Positions 44,088 through 54,151 of a stretch of DNA of 64,000 bases are shown here, piece by piece. This DNA comes from Competibacter_A sp037045685 (GTDB lineage: Bacteria > Pseudomonadota > Gammaproteobacteria > Competibacterales > Competibacteraceae), in NCBI GenBank assembly GCA_037045685.1, contig JBAOII010000014.1, positions 1 through 64,000 of the forward strand, in the 5' to 3' direction. Numbering within the stretch: position 1 is the first letter of the stretch; each line of letters begins with the position of its first letter. The position numbers were made by a program, and so were the translations under genes. The notes beneath the pieces were generated by a model. It worked only from the letters and a program-made list of their open reading frames with translations. It searched no databases and was not told where the DNA came from.

Positions 44088-44438
44088 ATGGCTACTAATT
44101 ATATTCAAACTGGCGAGACTATCGCTTTTACTGCCCCAACGGGTGGAGTTTCTTCGGGCGACGGCGTGTTGGTTGGCAACTTGTTCGGCGTTGCTGTTGC
44201 TGATTATGCCGAAGCGGCTGCGGGTCAATTCGCGACTCGCGGAGTATTCACTTTGCCGAAACTGTCTACCGACGCTTTGACTGAGCATCAAAAAGTTTAT
44301 TGGGATGCGACGAATAAGCGTGTCACTGAGACTGCGACGGGTAATTACTCGATTGGCGTTAGCGTGGCTGTTGCTGGAAATGGCACCACTACTTGCGCCG
44401 TGCGTCTTGACGGGGTTTCTACTGTCGCCGCTTCCTAA
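44088..44438 (+). CDS. DUF2190 capsid decoration protein
   Basis: 116 aa: MATNYIQTGETIAFTAPTGG, VSSGDGVLVGNLFGVAVADY, LTEHQKVYWDATNKRVTETA and YSIGVSVAVAGNGTTTCAVR, the DUF2190 pattern. These proteins cement the expanded head, like lambda gpD. Directly follows the capsid gene. AGAGGAATAAAAA is the ribosome site. Confidence 0.88.
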   Translation: MATNYIQTGETIAFTAPTGGVSSGDGVLVGNLFGVAVADYAEAAAGQFATRGVFTLPKLSTDALTEHQKVYWDATNKRVTETATGNYSIGVSVAVAGNGTTTCAVRLDGVSTVAAS

Positions 44439-44500
44439 TCACTAACCTAAAAACTCCATCGAACGACATGGACGTTATTCGATGGAACTGGACACTAATC

Positions 44501-44803
44501 ATGACAGATATATTCGCTCAAGCAACGAAACAGATTTTCTCATCCGCCTTGGCGAAAGATGCTCTCTACACCGACGAGAGTGGAAATCTAATGACTGTTC
44601 GTGTTGTTCAGCGCAGCGAGAGAAAAAATGTGTTTGATTCATTTTCAGCAGAATACATAACTATCGGAGCGACAATCGAAATGTTGCGACCCGACTCAAC
44701 AGATATAAAGACGAAGGAAACGATACAAATTGACTCAAAAATTTTTGAGATTACAAATATAGCAGCGGATGACGGCTATACCGTTTTGCTGGAGGTCCGG
44801 TAA
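44501..44803 (+). CDS. Head-tail adaptor, gpFII-like
   Basis: 100 aa from MTDIFAQATKQIFSSALAKD; an in-frame ATG 33 bp upstream would add 11 residues. Both have weak ribosome sites. GNLMTVRVVQRSERKNV and TIQIDSKIFEITNIAADDGY then TVLLEVR fit the small beta-barrel neck proteins related to lambda gpFII. Its stop overlaps the next ATG (TAATG). Confidence 0.65.
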   Translation: MTDIFAQATKQIFSSALAKDALYTDESGNLMTVRVVQRSERKNVFDSFSAEYITIGATIEMLRPDSTDIKTKETIQIDSKIFEITNIAADDGYTVLLEVR

Positions 44804-45183
44804 TGTATTCAGAAATACTTTCAGACATTATCAATAGATTAGAAGTTATAGAAGATTTGACGGTGTTATTTCGTCAAAGAAATATCGACTCTGATTTGCC
44901 AGTTGCGATGTTGGCACCAAAAACTTTCAACATCACGGATTCAAAAGCAGTAACCGACTTAGTGGGTTCTTTCGAGTTTAGCATTACTGTATATGCTGAT
45001 TCGTTTCCAGAACTACTTGCGTTGATTGAGCGCATCGAAACATCGATACAACTTGATGAAAGCATTCCGAACACAATCAAACTGTCTTATAAAGGTTTTC
45101 GAGTCGCTGAAACGGAAAGTGTGTCAGACCGAATTGAACCGTGTGAGATGTTGTTCAGTGCTGAACTCTGTAGGAGCGTATAA
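44803..45183 (+). CDS. Tail terminator/completion protein
   Basis: 126 aa. The alpha/beta pattern (LSDIINRLEVIEDLTVLF, FEFSITVYADSFPELLALIE, PCEMLFSAELCRSV) and place between neck and tail genes match gpU/DUF3168-like tail terminators, which cap the tail tube and join it to the head. Start and stop overlap both neighbours by one base. Confidence 0.65.
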   Translation: MYSEILSDIINRLEVIEDLTVLFRQRNIDSDLPVAMLAPKTFNITDSKAVTDLVGSFEFSITVYADSFPELLALIERIETSIQLDESIPNTIKLSYKGFRVAETESVSDRIEPCEMLFSAELCRSV

Positions 45184-45459
45184 TGTCATTCACCCGACCC
45201 TACTATAAACTACTAAATGATGGAGAAGAAATAATCTACACTCCGTTCGAACTTTTGGCGTGGTCATACGATTGCGGTTGAATGCGATGCCGAAACCACT
45301 ATAAATGTTCAGTATCGTTTATCAGAATCGCTTGATTACCGCGACTGGCCTCTAGGTCCGATTACTGGAAGTTACGGAGAAGACAAATGCCTTTCTCAAG
45401 TGTCATCATTCAAAATAACATGTAGCGGTGGACAAGGCAAACTTGTCATCATCGAATAA
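45183..45459 (+). pseudogene. Small tail-region gene, frameshifted
   Basis: It starts MSFTRPYYKLLNDGEEIIYT and hits TGA at 45281. One base over, the downstream frame reads HTIAVECDAETTINVQYRLS then ESLDYRDWPLGPI and ends at 45459, just before the tail fibre's ribosome site. Total length is one base above a multiple of three. The shift lies near 45255-45265, around a TTTTGG run. A programmed shift, a mutation and a sequencing error are all possible. Product unknown, about 91 residues when joined. Confidence 0.65.
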
Positions 45460-45472
45460 AGAAGGAGTTCAG

Positions 45473-48400
45473 ATGAAACTTTGGCAGTCTCAACAAAGTG
45501 GTTCTGGTGGTGGTTCAGGTGGTGGCGATGTCTATTGGGGTTCAATACTCAACAAACCTTCAACTTTCGCACCGAGTTCGCACTCACATTTAATCAGCGA
45601 TATAACCAACTTACAAACCACACTCAACAGCAAATCAGACACTACACACAACCACGATTTATTTTATCGCCCGATTTCATACGTTCCGAGTTGGTCTGAA
45701 ATCATTGATAAACCGTTGACTTATTCACCAGCCGCGCATTCGCATACTCTTTCAAATATCACTGATTTATCGGCTTTGACTCTCGATTACTCAAAGTTGC
45801 TGAATGTTCCTTCAAGTTTCAATCCAGCAGCGCACAATCACGACTCTGATTATCTGAAACTGAGTGGTGGTGTTATCAGCGGGTCTATCATTCCGCAAAC
45901 GCACAACACGATTGACCTCGGAACAGATTTAGTCAGATTTAGAGACATTTGGACAGAAGAACTCCATTTGTCTGGAAATTCGTTGTATTTGGGTGATACC
46001 AAAGTTTTGGGAACCGACGCATCTACAGTCGTTATACAAACAGACCCCGGACAACATCTAAAACTTCAAACCGATACCGCACTACTCTCTTTACTCACAC
46101 TCGGCACAAACGCTAATATCAATCTGACAGCGGGCGGAACAGGTTCGCGAATTCAAATCTCTTCGACTGATTCTGAAATCAATCTCGCTGCTGTTCAAAC
46201 GACAATAACAGGTGATATAACAGCGGAAAACAACGCAACAGTCATTGGTAATTTGACAGTCACAGGAAACTTGACGGTCAATGGCGACAATTTTTCCGCG
46301 AATGTTCAAACCGTCAATATAGAAGATGCGATTACAGTAATCAATCACGGAGAAATAGGCGCTGGTGTCACTAATCGTTATTCCGGCGTGCAAGTCGATA
46401 GAGGCACGTTGACAGATTTTCAATTTGTGTATGACGAGTTCGATGATTTCTTCAAAATGGGCGAAATCAATGACTTAGAGATTGTCGCGTCAAGAGACTG
46501 GTGTTCCGCTCAATTTAGCGCACTCAGTCACACTCACTCAATCAGTGATATAACCAATTTACAAACCACGCTTGACGGCAAAGCATTATCAACTCATTCA
46601 CACTCAATCAGTGATATAACAAATCTTCAAACGACACTTAGTAATAAGTCAGATACAACTCATAATCACGATTCCGCATATAGACCCATCTCATATGTCC
46701 CGAGTTGGAGTGAAATAACGAGTAAGCCGTCTACATTTACACCGTCAACTCATTCGCACGCCATCTCTGAGATCACAAACCTTCAAACATCGCTGGATGG
46801 TAAATCAGCGACCACTCATAATCATGATGCCGCTTATTTGGCGTTGACTGGTGGAACTCTTTCTAATTCTTTGACCTTCTCAACACCAAAACTCAAATAC
46901 GGCAACAGTCTACTCGTGACCGCATTAGTGATTGACTCCACAAAATGGTATCGCGTGTTGTCATTGGATGGGAACTATTGTCCGAACATCGAACTATTGA
47001 TTCAAATCCCATTAGGTCACTCAATCTATCGCGTCAGAGTCTCAAAAGGCACCGCTGGCAATGGAATGGGTTGGACCGCTGAGGTGGATTGTCTCGGAAT
47101 CTATAACTATGTGACCGGCAATATCATCGCCGTGAGAGTGGTAGACATGGGCGCGAATGGTGCGACTTATGTTGATGTGAAATTCAATGGCAATGCGACG
47201 AAAGACATACGACTGGCGATTGTATCCGAACTCGCGAACACGGCTGGCAATTATGCGACTCTGGTAGCGTGTTCAGATCAGGGCACAGCAACAGCGGGTG
47301 TGGTGTCGAATCTCGGGTTATATGACAGCGCAACAACCATCGGAGTATCTAAATCTTACTTATCGCCCTGGGGCAAAATCTCGACACAAATTAGCTCAAC
47401 CATTATCACGAATCGATTTCAAATCGGCGCGCATGATGTTGGGTTTGGCATCATCGACGGTGCCGGAGTGATGAGCAGTCGTTCCAACACGCCGTTATGC
47501 TTTTACACAAACATAATCAAGCGCATCGAAATCGCTGCGACAGACGCGACAACAATAACGCTAAGCGGCAACGCCAATTCGGACAATGTGAGTTTGGTAT
47601 TTGCGAGAGTTGGAGTGTCGCCGGTCTACACACAATCAATCAAGTTCTCATATAACACTATCAGTCAATATGTGACGGATTCGCTGGTTCCCGGTCAAAT
47701 CAATATCGGTTTGACGCTCGGCTACAATGACGGCTCAAGCGCTACTAATTCGCTCGTAATCGGCAACGGTCAAGTAGCTATCAACGGTGCTGAAATAACG
47801 AGCGGTAATGCGTTTCAGGTCAATGGCAGTGCTAATATCACCTCTGCATTGAACTTCGGCTCTACCACTCGGCAGATGATAAACCTATGGTCCACCATTT
47901 ACGGAATAGGCATTCAAGGCAACACGCTGTATTTTAGAACAGGTAGCATTGTATCAAATTTCTCATTTCATGCGGGTGGAGTTCATTCGGACACGGCGAC
48001 TACTCCCGGCGCTGGTGGCGTTGAATACATGCGTGTCAATAATTCAGGCATCTATCTTGACCCCGCTAATACGGCATCGGGAACTTTCTGGTATCGGTCA
48101 TATGGTGCGAGTGGTTGGTATAATCAAACCTATGCGGGCGGTATCTATATGACAGATACGACATGGGTTCGCGCATATAACAATAAAGGATTGGCCGGAT
48201 ATTGGTTGAACGGGTCAACACTTGCCGGAACAGGAACACGAGCAGTTTATTCCGATGCTGTGGGAACTCTGACTAACACGGCATCGGATGAGTCATTGAA
48301 AACCAACATCGCACCTTTGACATACGGTTTGAATGAAGTGCTTCAACTCGCACCTGTTTTCTACAACTGGAAAGATACGGAGAAGATGGGCACACAAAAA

Positions 48401-48541
48401 GAAATCGGTCTGATTGCTCAGCAAGTTCAATCGATTATTCCAGAAGTGATTGGCGAGAACTTTGATGGCACATTGAGTCTCGATTATCCGAAACTCGTTG
48501 CGGTGCTGATCAATGCGATAAAGGAATTGAACGATAAATAA
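45473..48541 (+). CDS. Tail fibre with S74 chaperone domain
   Basis: 1022 aa from MKLWQSQQSGSGGG. Residues about 20-480 carry repeated collagen-like HSHSISDITNLQTTL / THNHDSAY units with shaft-type beta strands. A C-terminal intramolecular chaperone (ASDESLKTNIAPL with the Ser-Lys dyad, YNWKDTEKMGTQKEIGLIAQ, LDYPKLVAVLINAIKEL) trims itself after the trimer folds. It binds the host surface. GAAGGAGTTCAG is the ribosome site. Its position before the tube gene is earlier than usual. Confidence 0.9.
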   Translation: MKLWQSQQSGSGGGSGGGDVYWGSILNKPSTFAPSSHSHLISDITNLQTTLNSKSDTTHNHDLFYRPISYVPSWSEIIDKPLTYSPAAHSHTLSNITDLSALTLDYSKLLNVPSSFNPAAHNHDSDYLKLSGGVISGSIIPQTHNTIDLGTDLVRFRDIWTEELHLSGNSLYLGDTKVLGTDASTVVIQTDPGQHLKLQTDTALLSLLTLGTNANINLTAGGTGSRIQISSTDSEINLAAVQTTITGDITAENNATVIGNLTVTGNLTVNGDNFSANVQTVNIEDAITVINHGEIGAGVTNRYSGVQVDRGTLTDFQFVYDEFDDFFKMGEINDLEIVASRDWCSAQFSALSHTHSISDITNLQTTLDGKALSTHSHSISDITNLQTTLSNKSDTTHNHDSAYRPISYVPSWSEITSKPSTFTPSTHSHAISEITNLQTSLDGKSATTHNHDAAYLALTGGTLSNSLTFSTPKLKYGNSLLVTALVIDSTKWYRVLSLDGNYCPNIELLIQIPLGHSIYRVRVSKGTAGNGMGWTAEVDCLGIYNYVTGNIIAVRVVDMGANGATYVDVKFNGNATKDIRLAIVSELANTAGNYATLVACSDQGTATAGVVSNLGLYDSATTIGVSKSYLSPWGKISTQISSTIITNRFQIGAHDVGFGIIDGAGVMSSRSNTPLCFYTNIIKRIEIAATDATTITLSGNANSDNVSLVFARVGVSPVYTQSIKFSYNTISQYVTDSLVPGQINIGLTLGYNDGSSATNSLVIGNGQVAINGAEITSGNAFQVNGSANITSALNFGSTTRQMINLWSTIYGIGIQGNTLYFRTGSIVSNFSFHAGGVHSDTATTPGAGGVEYMRVNNSGIYLDPANTASGTFWYRSYGASGWYNQTYAGGIYMTDTTWVRAYNNKGLAGYWLNGSTLAGTGTRAVYSDAVGTLTNTASDESLKTNIAPLTYGLNEVLQLAPVFYNWKDTEKMGTQKEIGLIAQQVQSIIPEVIGENFDGTLSLDYPKLVAVLINAIKELNDK

Positions 48542-48615
48542 TAGAAAGGTTTAGCATTTTCTGAGTAAATCAGAAATGGAATTCAAACAATTACAAACAA
48601 GGAAGGTAAAAAGTT

Positions 48616-49371
48616 ATGGCATTAGAAAAAGTCCCATACCGGGGAAACGGTAAATGTTTGCTTGCTGAAATTGATGGCACGACCGGCGCGATTGGCGCTC
48701 TTCGTGACATCGGTAATACATTGTCATTCAACCTGTCAATCGAAACTGATACGGTTGAGGTCGTCAATATGCGCGGTGAAGGTGGAAATTATTACGCTGA
48801 GTATCCCATCAAAGCAGTGAAATTTGACCTCGAAGTTACTGACCATTCAGCGAAAAATAAAGCGATGGGAACGAAAGGTGATTTATCAAATATTGCTTCT
48901 GCGACTGTCACCGATGAGGTCCAGAAAGCGTTTCTCGATGCTCCGCTAGTGTTTGATTTTATCCCTGATTTGACGGTTGATCCAGTCGTGAAAGATAATG
49001 CTGGCACAACGACTTATGTCAAAAACACTGATTATACTGTGACCGAGTATGGTATTATCCCCCTAGAGTCCGGCTCTATTGTCGATGAAAGCAACATCAA
49101 AGTGTCTTACACGAAAATCGCTCAAACTAAACTCGAAGCGCTTGTTGCTGGTGATATAGAATATCGTGTTATTCTGTTTCTGAAAAATAAAGCGTTGAAT
49201 GACAAGCGCATAAAGTTCACCGGGTATAAAGGCAAATTCTCCCCGATGAGTGGGCAAGCGTATATCACTACTGACATCGGCACGTTGAAGTTCGAAGGTC
49301 AACTTATCGCCGACGAAAACATCACAGGCACTGGTTTGAGTAAGTTCTATAGTGAGCTTGTTCAAGACTAA
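48616..49371 (+). CDS. Major tail tube protein
   Basis: 251 aa. TLSFNLSIETDTVEVVNMRG, EYPIKAVKFDLEVTDHSAKN and KFSPMSGQAYITTDIGTLKF then EGQLIADENITG follow the tail tube fold of long-tailed phages. An inserted strand-rich segment (about residues 115-165, VVKDNAGTTTYVKNTDYTVT) looks like an outward domain. A single tube protein and no sheath were found, so the tail is probably non-contractile. Followed by a strong terminator. Confidence 0.8.
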   Translation: MALEKVPYRGNGKCLLAEIDGTTGAIGALRDIGNTLSFNLSIETDTVEVVNMRGEGGNYYAEYPIKAVKFDLEVTDHSAKNKAMGTKGDLSNIASATVTDEVQKAFLDAPLVFDFIPDLTVDPVVKDNAGTTTYVKNTDYTVTEYGIIPLESGSIVDESNIKVSYTKIAQTKLEALVAGDIEYRVILFLKNKALNDKRIKFTGYKGKFSPMSGQAYITTDIGTLKFEGQLIADENITGTGLSKFYSELVQD

Positions 49372-49392
49372 TCTTCATTTCCAATCAATAAG

Positions 49393-49416
49393 AACCCTCT
49401 TCGGAGGGTTTTTTTT
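49393..49416 (+). terminator. Rho-independent terminator
   Basis: aaccctc/gagggtt stem (49393-49399, 49404-49410), TTCG loop, eight T. It separates the abundant tube transcript from the tape-measure operon, which has its own ATAAATA at 49421. Confidence 0.92.
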
Positions 49417-49446
49417 CGGCATAAATAAAACAAAAACAGGTTTTTT

Positions 49447-49983
49447 ATGGCAAAAGTATCCATCCGAAACTTTCAACGAAAAATCAACAATCTCAATTTG
49501 CTCAACGAAGAGATTCGGCGAATCTCTAAGTCCGCAGTCAAAGCGACCGCACAAGCACTCAAAGAGATGGCAATTGATGATATTACTTCAGCGACCGGGC
49601 TTGAAGAAAACAGAATTTATAAACTAATCACTACGACGACAAGCGATGAGATTGCGTCTGTTATCTTTAGTCGCTATCGCATTCCACTCGTGCGATACAC
49701 ACCAACAATAAGTTTCCGAGGATCGAGAGGAACCGTATCAGCAGACATTTCTATGTTGCGCGGAACACAAGTCATCGGTAATAGAGTATTTGCGAATCCC
49801 AAATTCCCAAAAGTGCCGTTCAAACGAAAAGGCGACACGGCAAAACCCTTTTCGCTTGCCACTGGCCCGAGTGTTGCTCATCACGCTCGCCGCATAAAGA
49901 TAGATTTGATTCGTGCTGGCGAGGAAGACTTGTTGAAACGCTTCAGTAAAAGACTCGAAAACGCTATAAAACGCTTACAGTAA
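49447..49983 (+). CDS. Minor tail protein, gpZ-like
   Basis: 178 aa. SAVKATAQALKEMAIDDITS, LIVRYTPTISFRG-like PLVRYTPTISFRGSRGTVSA and KPFSLATGPSVAHHARRIKI match lambda gpZ/HK97 gp10-type tail completion proteins. Placed here between tube and tape measure, where tail chaperones usually sit. ATAAATA is 20 bp upstream of the start. Confidence 0.75.
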   Translation: MAKVSIRNFQRKINNLNLLNEEIRRISKSAVKATAQALKEMAIDDITSATGLEENRIYKLITTTTSDEIASVIFSRYRIPLVRYTPTISFRGSRGTVSADISMLRGTQVIGNRVFANPKFPKVPFKRKGDTAKPFSLATGPSVAHHARRIKIDLIRAGEEDLLKRFSKRLENAIKRLQ

Positions 49984-50007
49984 AACGCTTACGTTAGAGA
50001 TACAAAA

Positions 50008-53000
50008 ATGGCAGAAAACAACGACGTTATAATTGATGTAGAAGTAAATACGGGCGGAGCTACCGAGAATATAAACGCAGTAGAAGAGTCGTTAGAAAAT
50101 CTCGGTGAAGGTTCAAAAACGGCTGAACAAGAACTCGAAGAACTGGAGTCCGCTTTTAGTCGCCTTGGATTAGACCTCAAGACGCTTGAACCGAAATTGT
50201 CCGCATTCGAAAAGAGAACTATATCGACATTTGAAAGCATAGCGAATAACTCTCAAGCGACGGGCGAACAGATCAGTGTAGCGTTTGAACAATCGCTGGG
50301 CAAAATCAAGTCACCTCAAGCTTTGAAACAACTTGAAGAACAATTCGAGAAGTTGAAAGCGAGTGGAAAACTGACTGAATCGCAATTGACTGATTTACAG
50401 ACAAAACTGTCTGGATTCGGAAAGCAGGCGGAAGAAACGGCAGAAAAGACAAGCTGCTTATCAGACGCGATAGACAGTATCGCAGACAGTTCAGACCTCG
50501 CTTCGAGCGCGATGGAACTACTCAAAAATCCAATCACCGGCATCATCGGTATTATCGGCACGCTTGCGACTGCTTATTTTAGTGTCAATAAAGCAGCGGA
50601 CGATACGACCAGCACGCTTGCGAGTCTGACTGGCTCACAAGAAAAAGCCACTCAAGCGATGTCATATGCCGCTGCTGTCGCTAAAAAACTCGGCACTGAT
50701 GTCAATGAGACAGCTAAAACGTGGGTATCATTTGACAACACCATGCGCGCGCTCGGTCAAAATGCGGGACAATCAAAACAGTTTTTTGAAACATTGTCTT
50801 ATGCGATTCTGTCTACTGGCGGGTCAATGGATGATGTCAATGAGACAGTTGAAGAGTTTCGAGAGGGTCTAACAGAAGGCACTCTTTCAGGAGAAAATCT
50901 GGAGCAAATATTACGCGAGAGACTACCCCGCGCAATGGTTGAAATGGCGAACTCAACCGGCATGTCAGTCGATGAGCTGGGAGAGTTTTTGGAATCCGGC
51001 GCAGATATAAACACGCTGTTGCCAGAACTTGAAGCCGGGATTAGAAAAGCGTATGGCGCAATTCAAAATGTCACAGGTATCGATGCCGCACTCAACAGAG
51101 TCAAGCTAAGTTTTGATGCGCTGTTTAGAGACACATCAAGCGGTTCAATGCAGGGCGTTGAATCAGTTATCAACGGCATCGCAAATGCCATCGACTGGCT
51201 AAATCAAGAAATCGAAAAAGGCCAGGCCGATATGACCGCGTGGATGACAAAATTCGCGCTGTTGGGTGATTTGCTGTCCGGCAATATATCATCGCTGGAA
51301 GATTTTGGTCGAAAGTGGGAAGAAATCAACAAAACACAACTCGATGACATAAAACGCATTGAAGACGCATCGAAACAACAGTCAGAACAAGACAAAAAGA
51401 CGGCTGAAGAAGCGGCAAAAGGCTATAGCAATGTTGACATAAAAGCGAAACAACTCAAACAGTCAATCGATGACATCATAAAATCGACTACATTGCTGTC
51501 AGACAAGAGCAGCGTTGCCACGCAAGCACTCAGTAAGATGCTGGAAGGTGGTGACAACAACGCAGCAAACGCGACTGATTTGATGATTGACTCAGTGAGA
51601 AAACTTAGCGACACGAGCAAGTTTACTGATGACCAGTTGAAGAATGGGTTATTCCAGAACTTGTCGAATATGTCAGAACGCGACTTGTCGAAATCGCTGC
51701 GAACTGTTGAAGAACGGCTGCGAACATTACCCGCGACAGGTGCCGATTATGCCGCAGCGATGACTGTCAAAAACGCATTAGTCGAAGAAAGTTTTAGACG
51801 AGTCGGAATGACTTCTGATACTGCGTCAAGAGAGGTTTCTGATTTCGCGACAACAGCGGTAGCGGCAATCGATAATATCGTAAAGTCCGCTCAACCATCC
51901 TCTTTACAAATATCTGAAGCATTCAAGGGCGCGTTTAGTGGTGCTCAAACGATTGCTGATCTCGATTTACTCAGACAAAAACTCGAAGAAACATTCGCGT
52001 CGGGCAAAATCTCAGTGACAGATTACACTGAGTCAATGTCAGGTATCACTCAAAAGATGCTGGAGTTACAACAACAAACTCCGAGTCTTGCGAAATCGTT
52101 GGGTGATTTGGGTATTGCGTCAACAGCAGGTCTAAAACAAGCGGCTCTCGAAATACAAAGCGATTATGAGACGATAAAGAATTCTGCGACAGCGACTGGA
52201 GAACAAACAAAAGCCGCTTTTATTGAAATGGCACAGTCGCAAATTGAACTTGCTAATGCTACTGGTCAAACTGTTCCAGAGTTTGTCAAGCAAGAAGCCG
52301 CAAGTTTGGGATTGACCGCAACATATGAAAAAATGGTCGGTCAAGGTAAAGAGGTCATCAACAATATTGATGCTATCTCAGAAAAACATGACAAACAAAT
52401 TGCGTCGCAAGAAGCACTAAGTCAATCAATTGTTGAGGGCAAACAAGCAGAACTCGACTCGTTATCAGTCACTCAAGAACGCGCACTCGCTCTACAAGAC
52501 GAAAGCAAATTTATCGATGCGGCGGTCAGTTCAATCGGCAAAAAAATTGAACTCGCGAAGACAGAAGCAAAAGCGAGTCAAGAAACCGCAGACGCTTATC
52601 AACGCAAAGTCAAAGCATTAGAGCTTGAAGCACTGAGAACTGGCGACACGTCTGAAAAGACTCAAAAACTGATTCAGCAAGCAAAAGAAGAAGCGAGAGA
52701 AAAACAAAATACCGCAGACAAGTCAAGACAGCACGCTGAAGCGATGGAGGAAGAAGCGTGGTCACTCGATAATGTCAATAAAATCATGGAACAAGCGATT
52801 AGTATCGCAAAAGAGAAAGGCGATGCGACAGAAGAAAATTTATCAGTTGAACGAGAACAACTCAACCTCGACAAGCAAATAGCGGATGCGACAGGCGATA
52901 AAGCAAAGTCGGAAGAAATATCGAATCAGATTACTGAAAACGGTATCAAAACTGCTGAAGCAAAAGCAGAATCATTACGCGAACAAGTGGATGCTGGAAA

Positions 53001-54114
53001 AGAAGTTGTCAGTCAATTACAAGAGCAAGCGGAAGCGGACGGAGTAGTTACCGAAGCGGAACAAGCGGCTATTGATTCAGCGCAAAAGAAAGTAGACGGA
53101 CTCGAAAAACAAGCAGACGCAGCAGAAAAGACCGCTGAAAAAACCAAAGAACTGGCTGAAGCAAATCGAGAAGCGGCGGAAGCACAAGCAGAAGCAAAAG
53201 AACGTGCGGCGCAACTTGAAGCGCAAGGAAACGCAGTCAGCGACACTATATCTGGTTGGGAAAAGAATCTCTATGGACTCTCCGAAGCTGCTTTGACCGC
53301 GTTTAGAGATATGCGAAGCGGGACAAGCGCGGGTGTAGAAGGTGTGTCGGAACTTGACGCAGCGTTATCAAAACTTGATGAGGGTTATACGACTGCTTTG
53401 AGTAATATGTCAGGCGGTGGATTTGTTACGTGGGCAAATAAACTCGCTGCGGATGCGATAACAGTTCAACGCGCTTTTTATAATCAAGCAATTGCCGCTG
53501 AAGACTTTACTAAAAGATTAGATGAAGTCGGAGAGTCGGGAAAAGGCAATCTCGAAAACTTGATTCGTGAAGCAGAAGGTGCTAAATCGACGATGAATCT
53601 ATTAGATCAGACTCGGCTTGATGCGTTGAATTCAGCGATTGAAGGCGCGACACAACGCTTACAACAGATGAGAGATGCCGCATTGTCCGCTTTAGACTCG
53701 GCGGAAAGAGCTTATTTACAACAAAAAGGCGACGATAGAGCATTGTTGGAGCTGGAATATCAAAAGCAGAAATTTGAGCTACAAAAGCAAATAGACGCTG
53801 CAAGAGAAGCGGGCGACAGAGAAGCCCTGAGTTCGCTTTTGAAGGCAAAAGAACTCACTGAGAAAACATATAGTTTGAAGCGCAAAGAACTGACTGAGAG
53901 TGAGGAAAATAAATCGAGCAACACGAATACAAATACAACAGCACCGTCGCCGGATTTGAATAGACTCGCAGACAGCATAGAAAAGTTGGCGAACAAGCAG
54001 AACACGAGTGGAAACATCACAATAAATGCCGATGTGTCAAATTTGATGTCAGAAACTTGGATTCGGAATAATCTCGCGCCCAAGCTGAATAAAGTCAATG
54101 GGTCTTTTCGCTGA
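50008..54114 (+). CDS. Tape measure protein
   Basis: 1368 aa. Coiled-coil N-terminus, then a TIGR02675-like tape-measure domain (FFETLSYAILSTGGSMDDVN, GENLEQILRERLPRAMVEMA). It continues into roughly 800 residues of Ala/Glu/Lys/Gln-rich helices and a Ser/Asn/Thr-rich end before IEKLANKQNTSGNITINA. A hydrophobic segment (NPITGIIGIIGTLATAYF) near residue 175 suits membrane insertion during DNA entry. At about 0.15 nm per residue it would set a tail near 200 nm. Confidence 0.92.
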   Translation: MAENNDVIIDVEVNTGGATENINAVEESLENLGEGSKTAEQELEELESAFSRLGLDLKTLEPKLSAFEKRTISTFESIANNSQATGEQISVAFEQSLGKIKSPQALKQLEEQFEKLKASGKLTESQLTDLQTKLSGFGKQAEETAEKTSCLSDAIDSIADSSDLASSAMELLKNPITGIIGIIGTLATAYFSVNKAADDTTSTLASLTGSQEKATQAMSYAAAVAKKLGTDVNETAKTWVSFDNTMRALGQNAGQSKQFFETLSYAILSTGGSMDDVNETVEEFREGLTEGTLSGENLEQILRERLPRAMVEMANSTGMSVDELGEFLESGADINTLLPELEAGIRKAYGAIQNVTGIDAALNRVKLSFDALFRDTSSGSMQGVESVINGIANAIDWLNQEIEKGQADMTAWMTKFALLGDLLSGNISSLEDFGRKWEEINKTQLDDIKRIEDASKQQSEQDKKTAEEAAKGYSNVDIKAKQLKQSIDDIIKSTTLLSDKSSVATQALSKMLEGGDNNAANATDLMIDSVRKLSDTSKFTDDQLKNGLFQNLSNMSERDLSKSLRTVEERLRTLPATGADYAAAMTVKNALVEESFRRVGMTSDTASREVSDFATTAVAAIDNIVKSAQPSSLQISEAFKGAFSGAQTIADLDLLRQKLEETFASGKISVTDYTESMSGITQKMLELQQQTPSLAKSLGDLGIASTAGLKQAALEIQSDYETIKNSATATGEQTKAAFIEMAQSQIELANATGQTVPEFVKQEAASLGLTATYEKMVGQGKEVINNIDAISEKHDKQIASQEALSQSIVEGKQAELDSLSVTQERALALQDESKFIDAAVSSIGKKIELAKTEAKASQETADAYQRKVKALELEALRTGDTSEKTQKLIQQAKEEAREKQNTADKSRQHAEAMEEEAWSLDNVNKIMEQAISIAKEKGDATEENLSVEREQLNLDKQIADATGDKAKSEEISNQITENGIKTAEAKAESLREQVDAGKEVVSQLQEQAEADGVVTEAEQAAIDSAQKKVDGLEKQADAAEKTAEKTKELAEANREAAEAQAEAKERAAQLEAQGNAVSDTISGWEKNLYGLSEAALTAFRDMRSGTSAGVEGVSELDAALSKLDEGYTTALSNMSGGGFVTWANKLAADAITVQRAFYNQAIAAEDFTKRLDEVGESGKGNLENLIREAEGAKSTMNLLDQTRLDALNSAIEGATQRLQQMRDAALSALDSAERAYLQQKGDDRALLELEYQKQKFELQKQIDAAREAGDREALSSLLKAKELTEKTYSLKRKELTESEENKSSNTNTNTTAPSPDLNRLADSIEKLANKQNTSGNITINADVSNLMSETWIRNNLAPKLNKVNGSFR

Positions 54115-54151
54115 TAAATAGTAATACACAAGGAAGAAGGAACACGCGGCA

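Noticed and set aside
45473..48541. Diversity-generating retroelement target in the tail fibre
   Set aside because: No reverse transcriptase, template repeat or variable repeat was found in the window.
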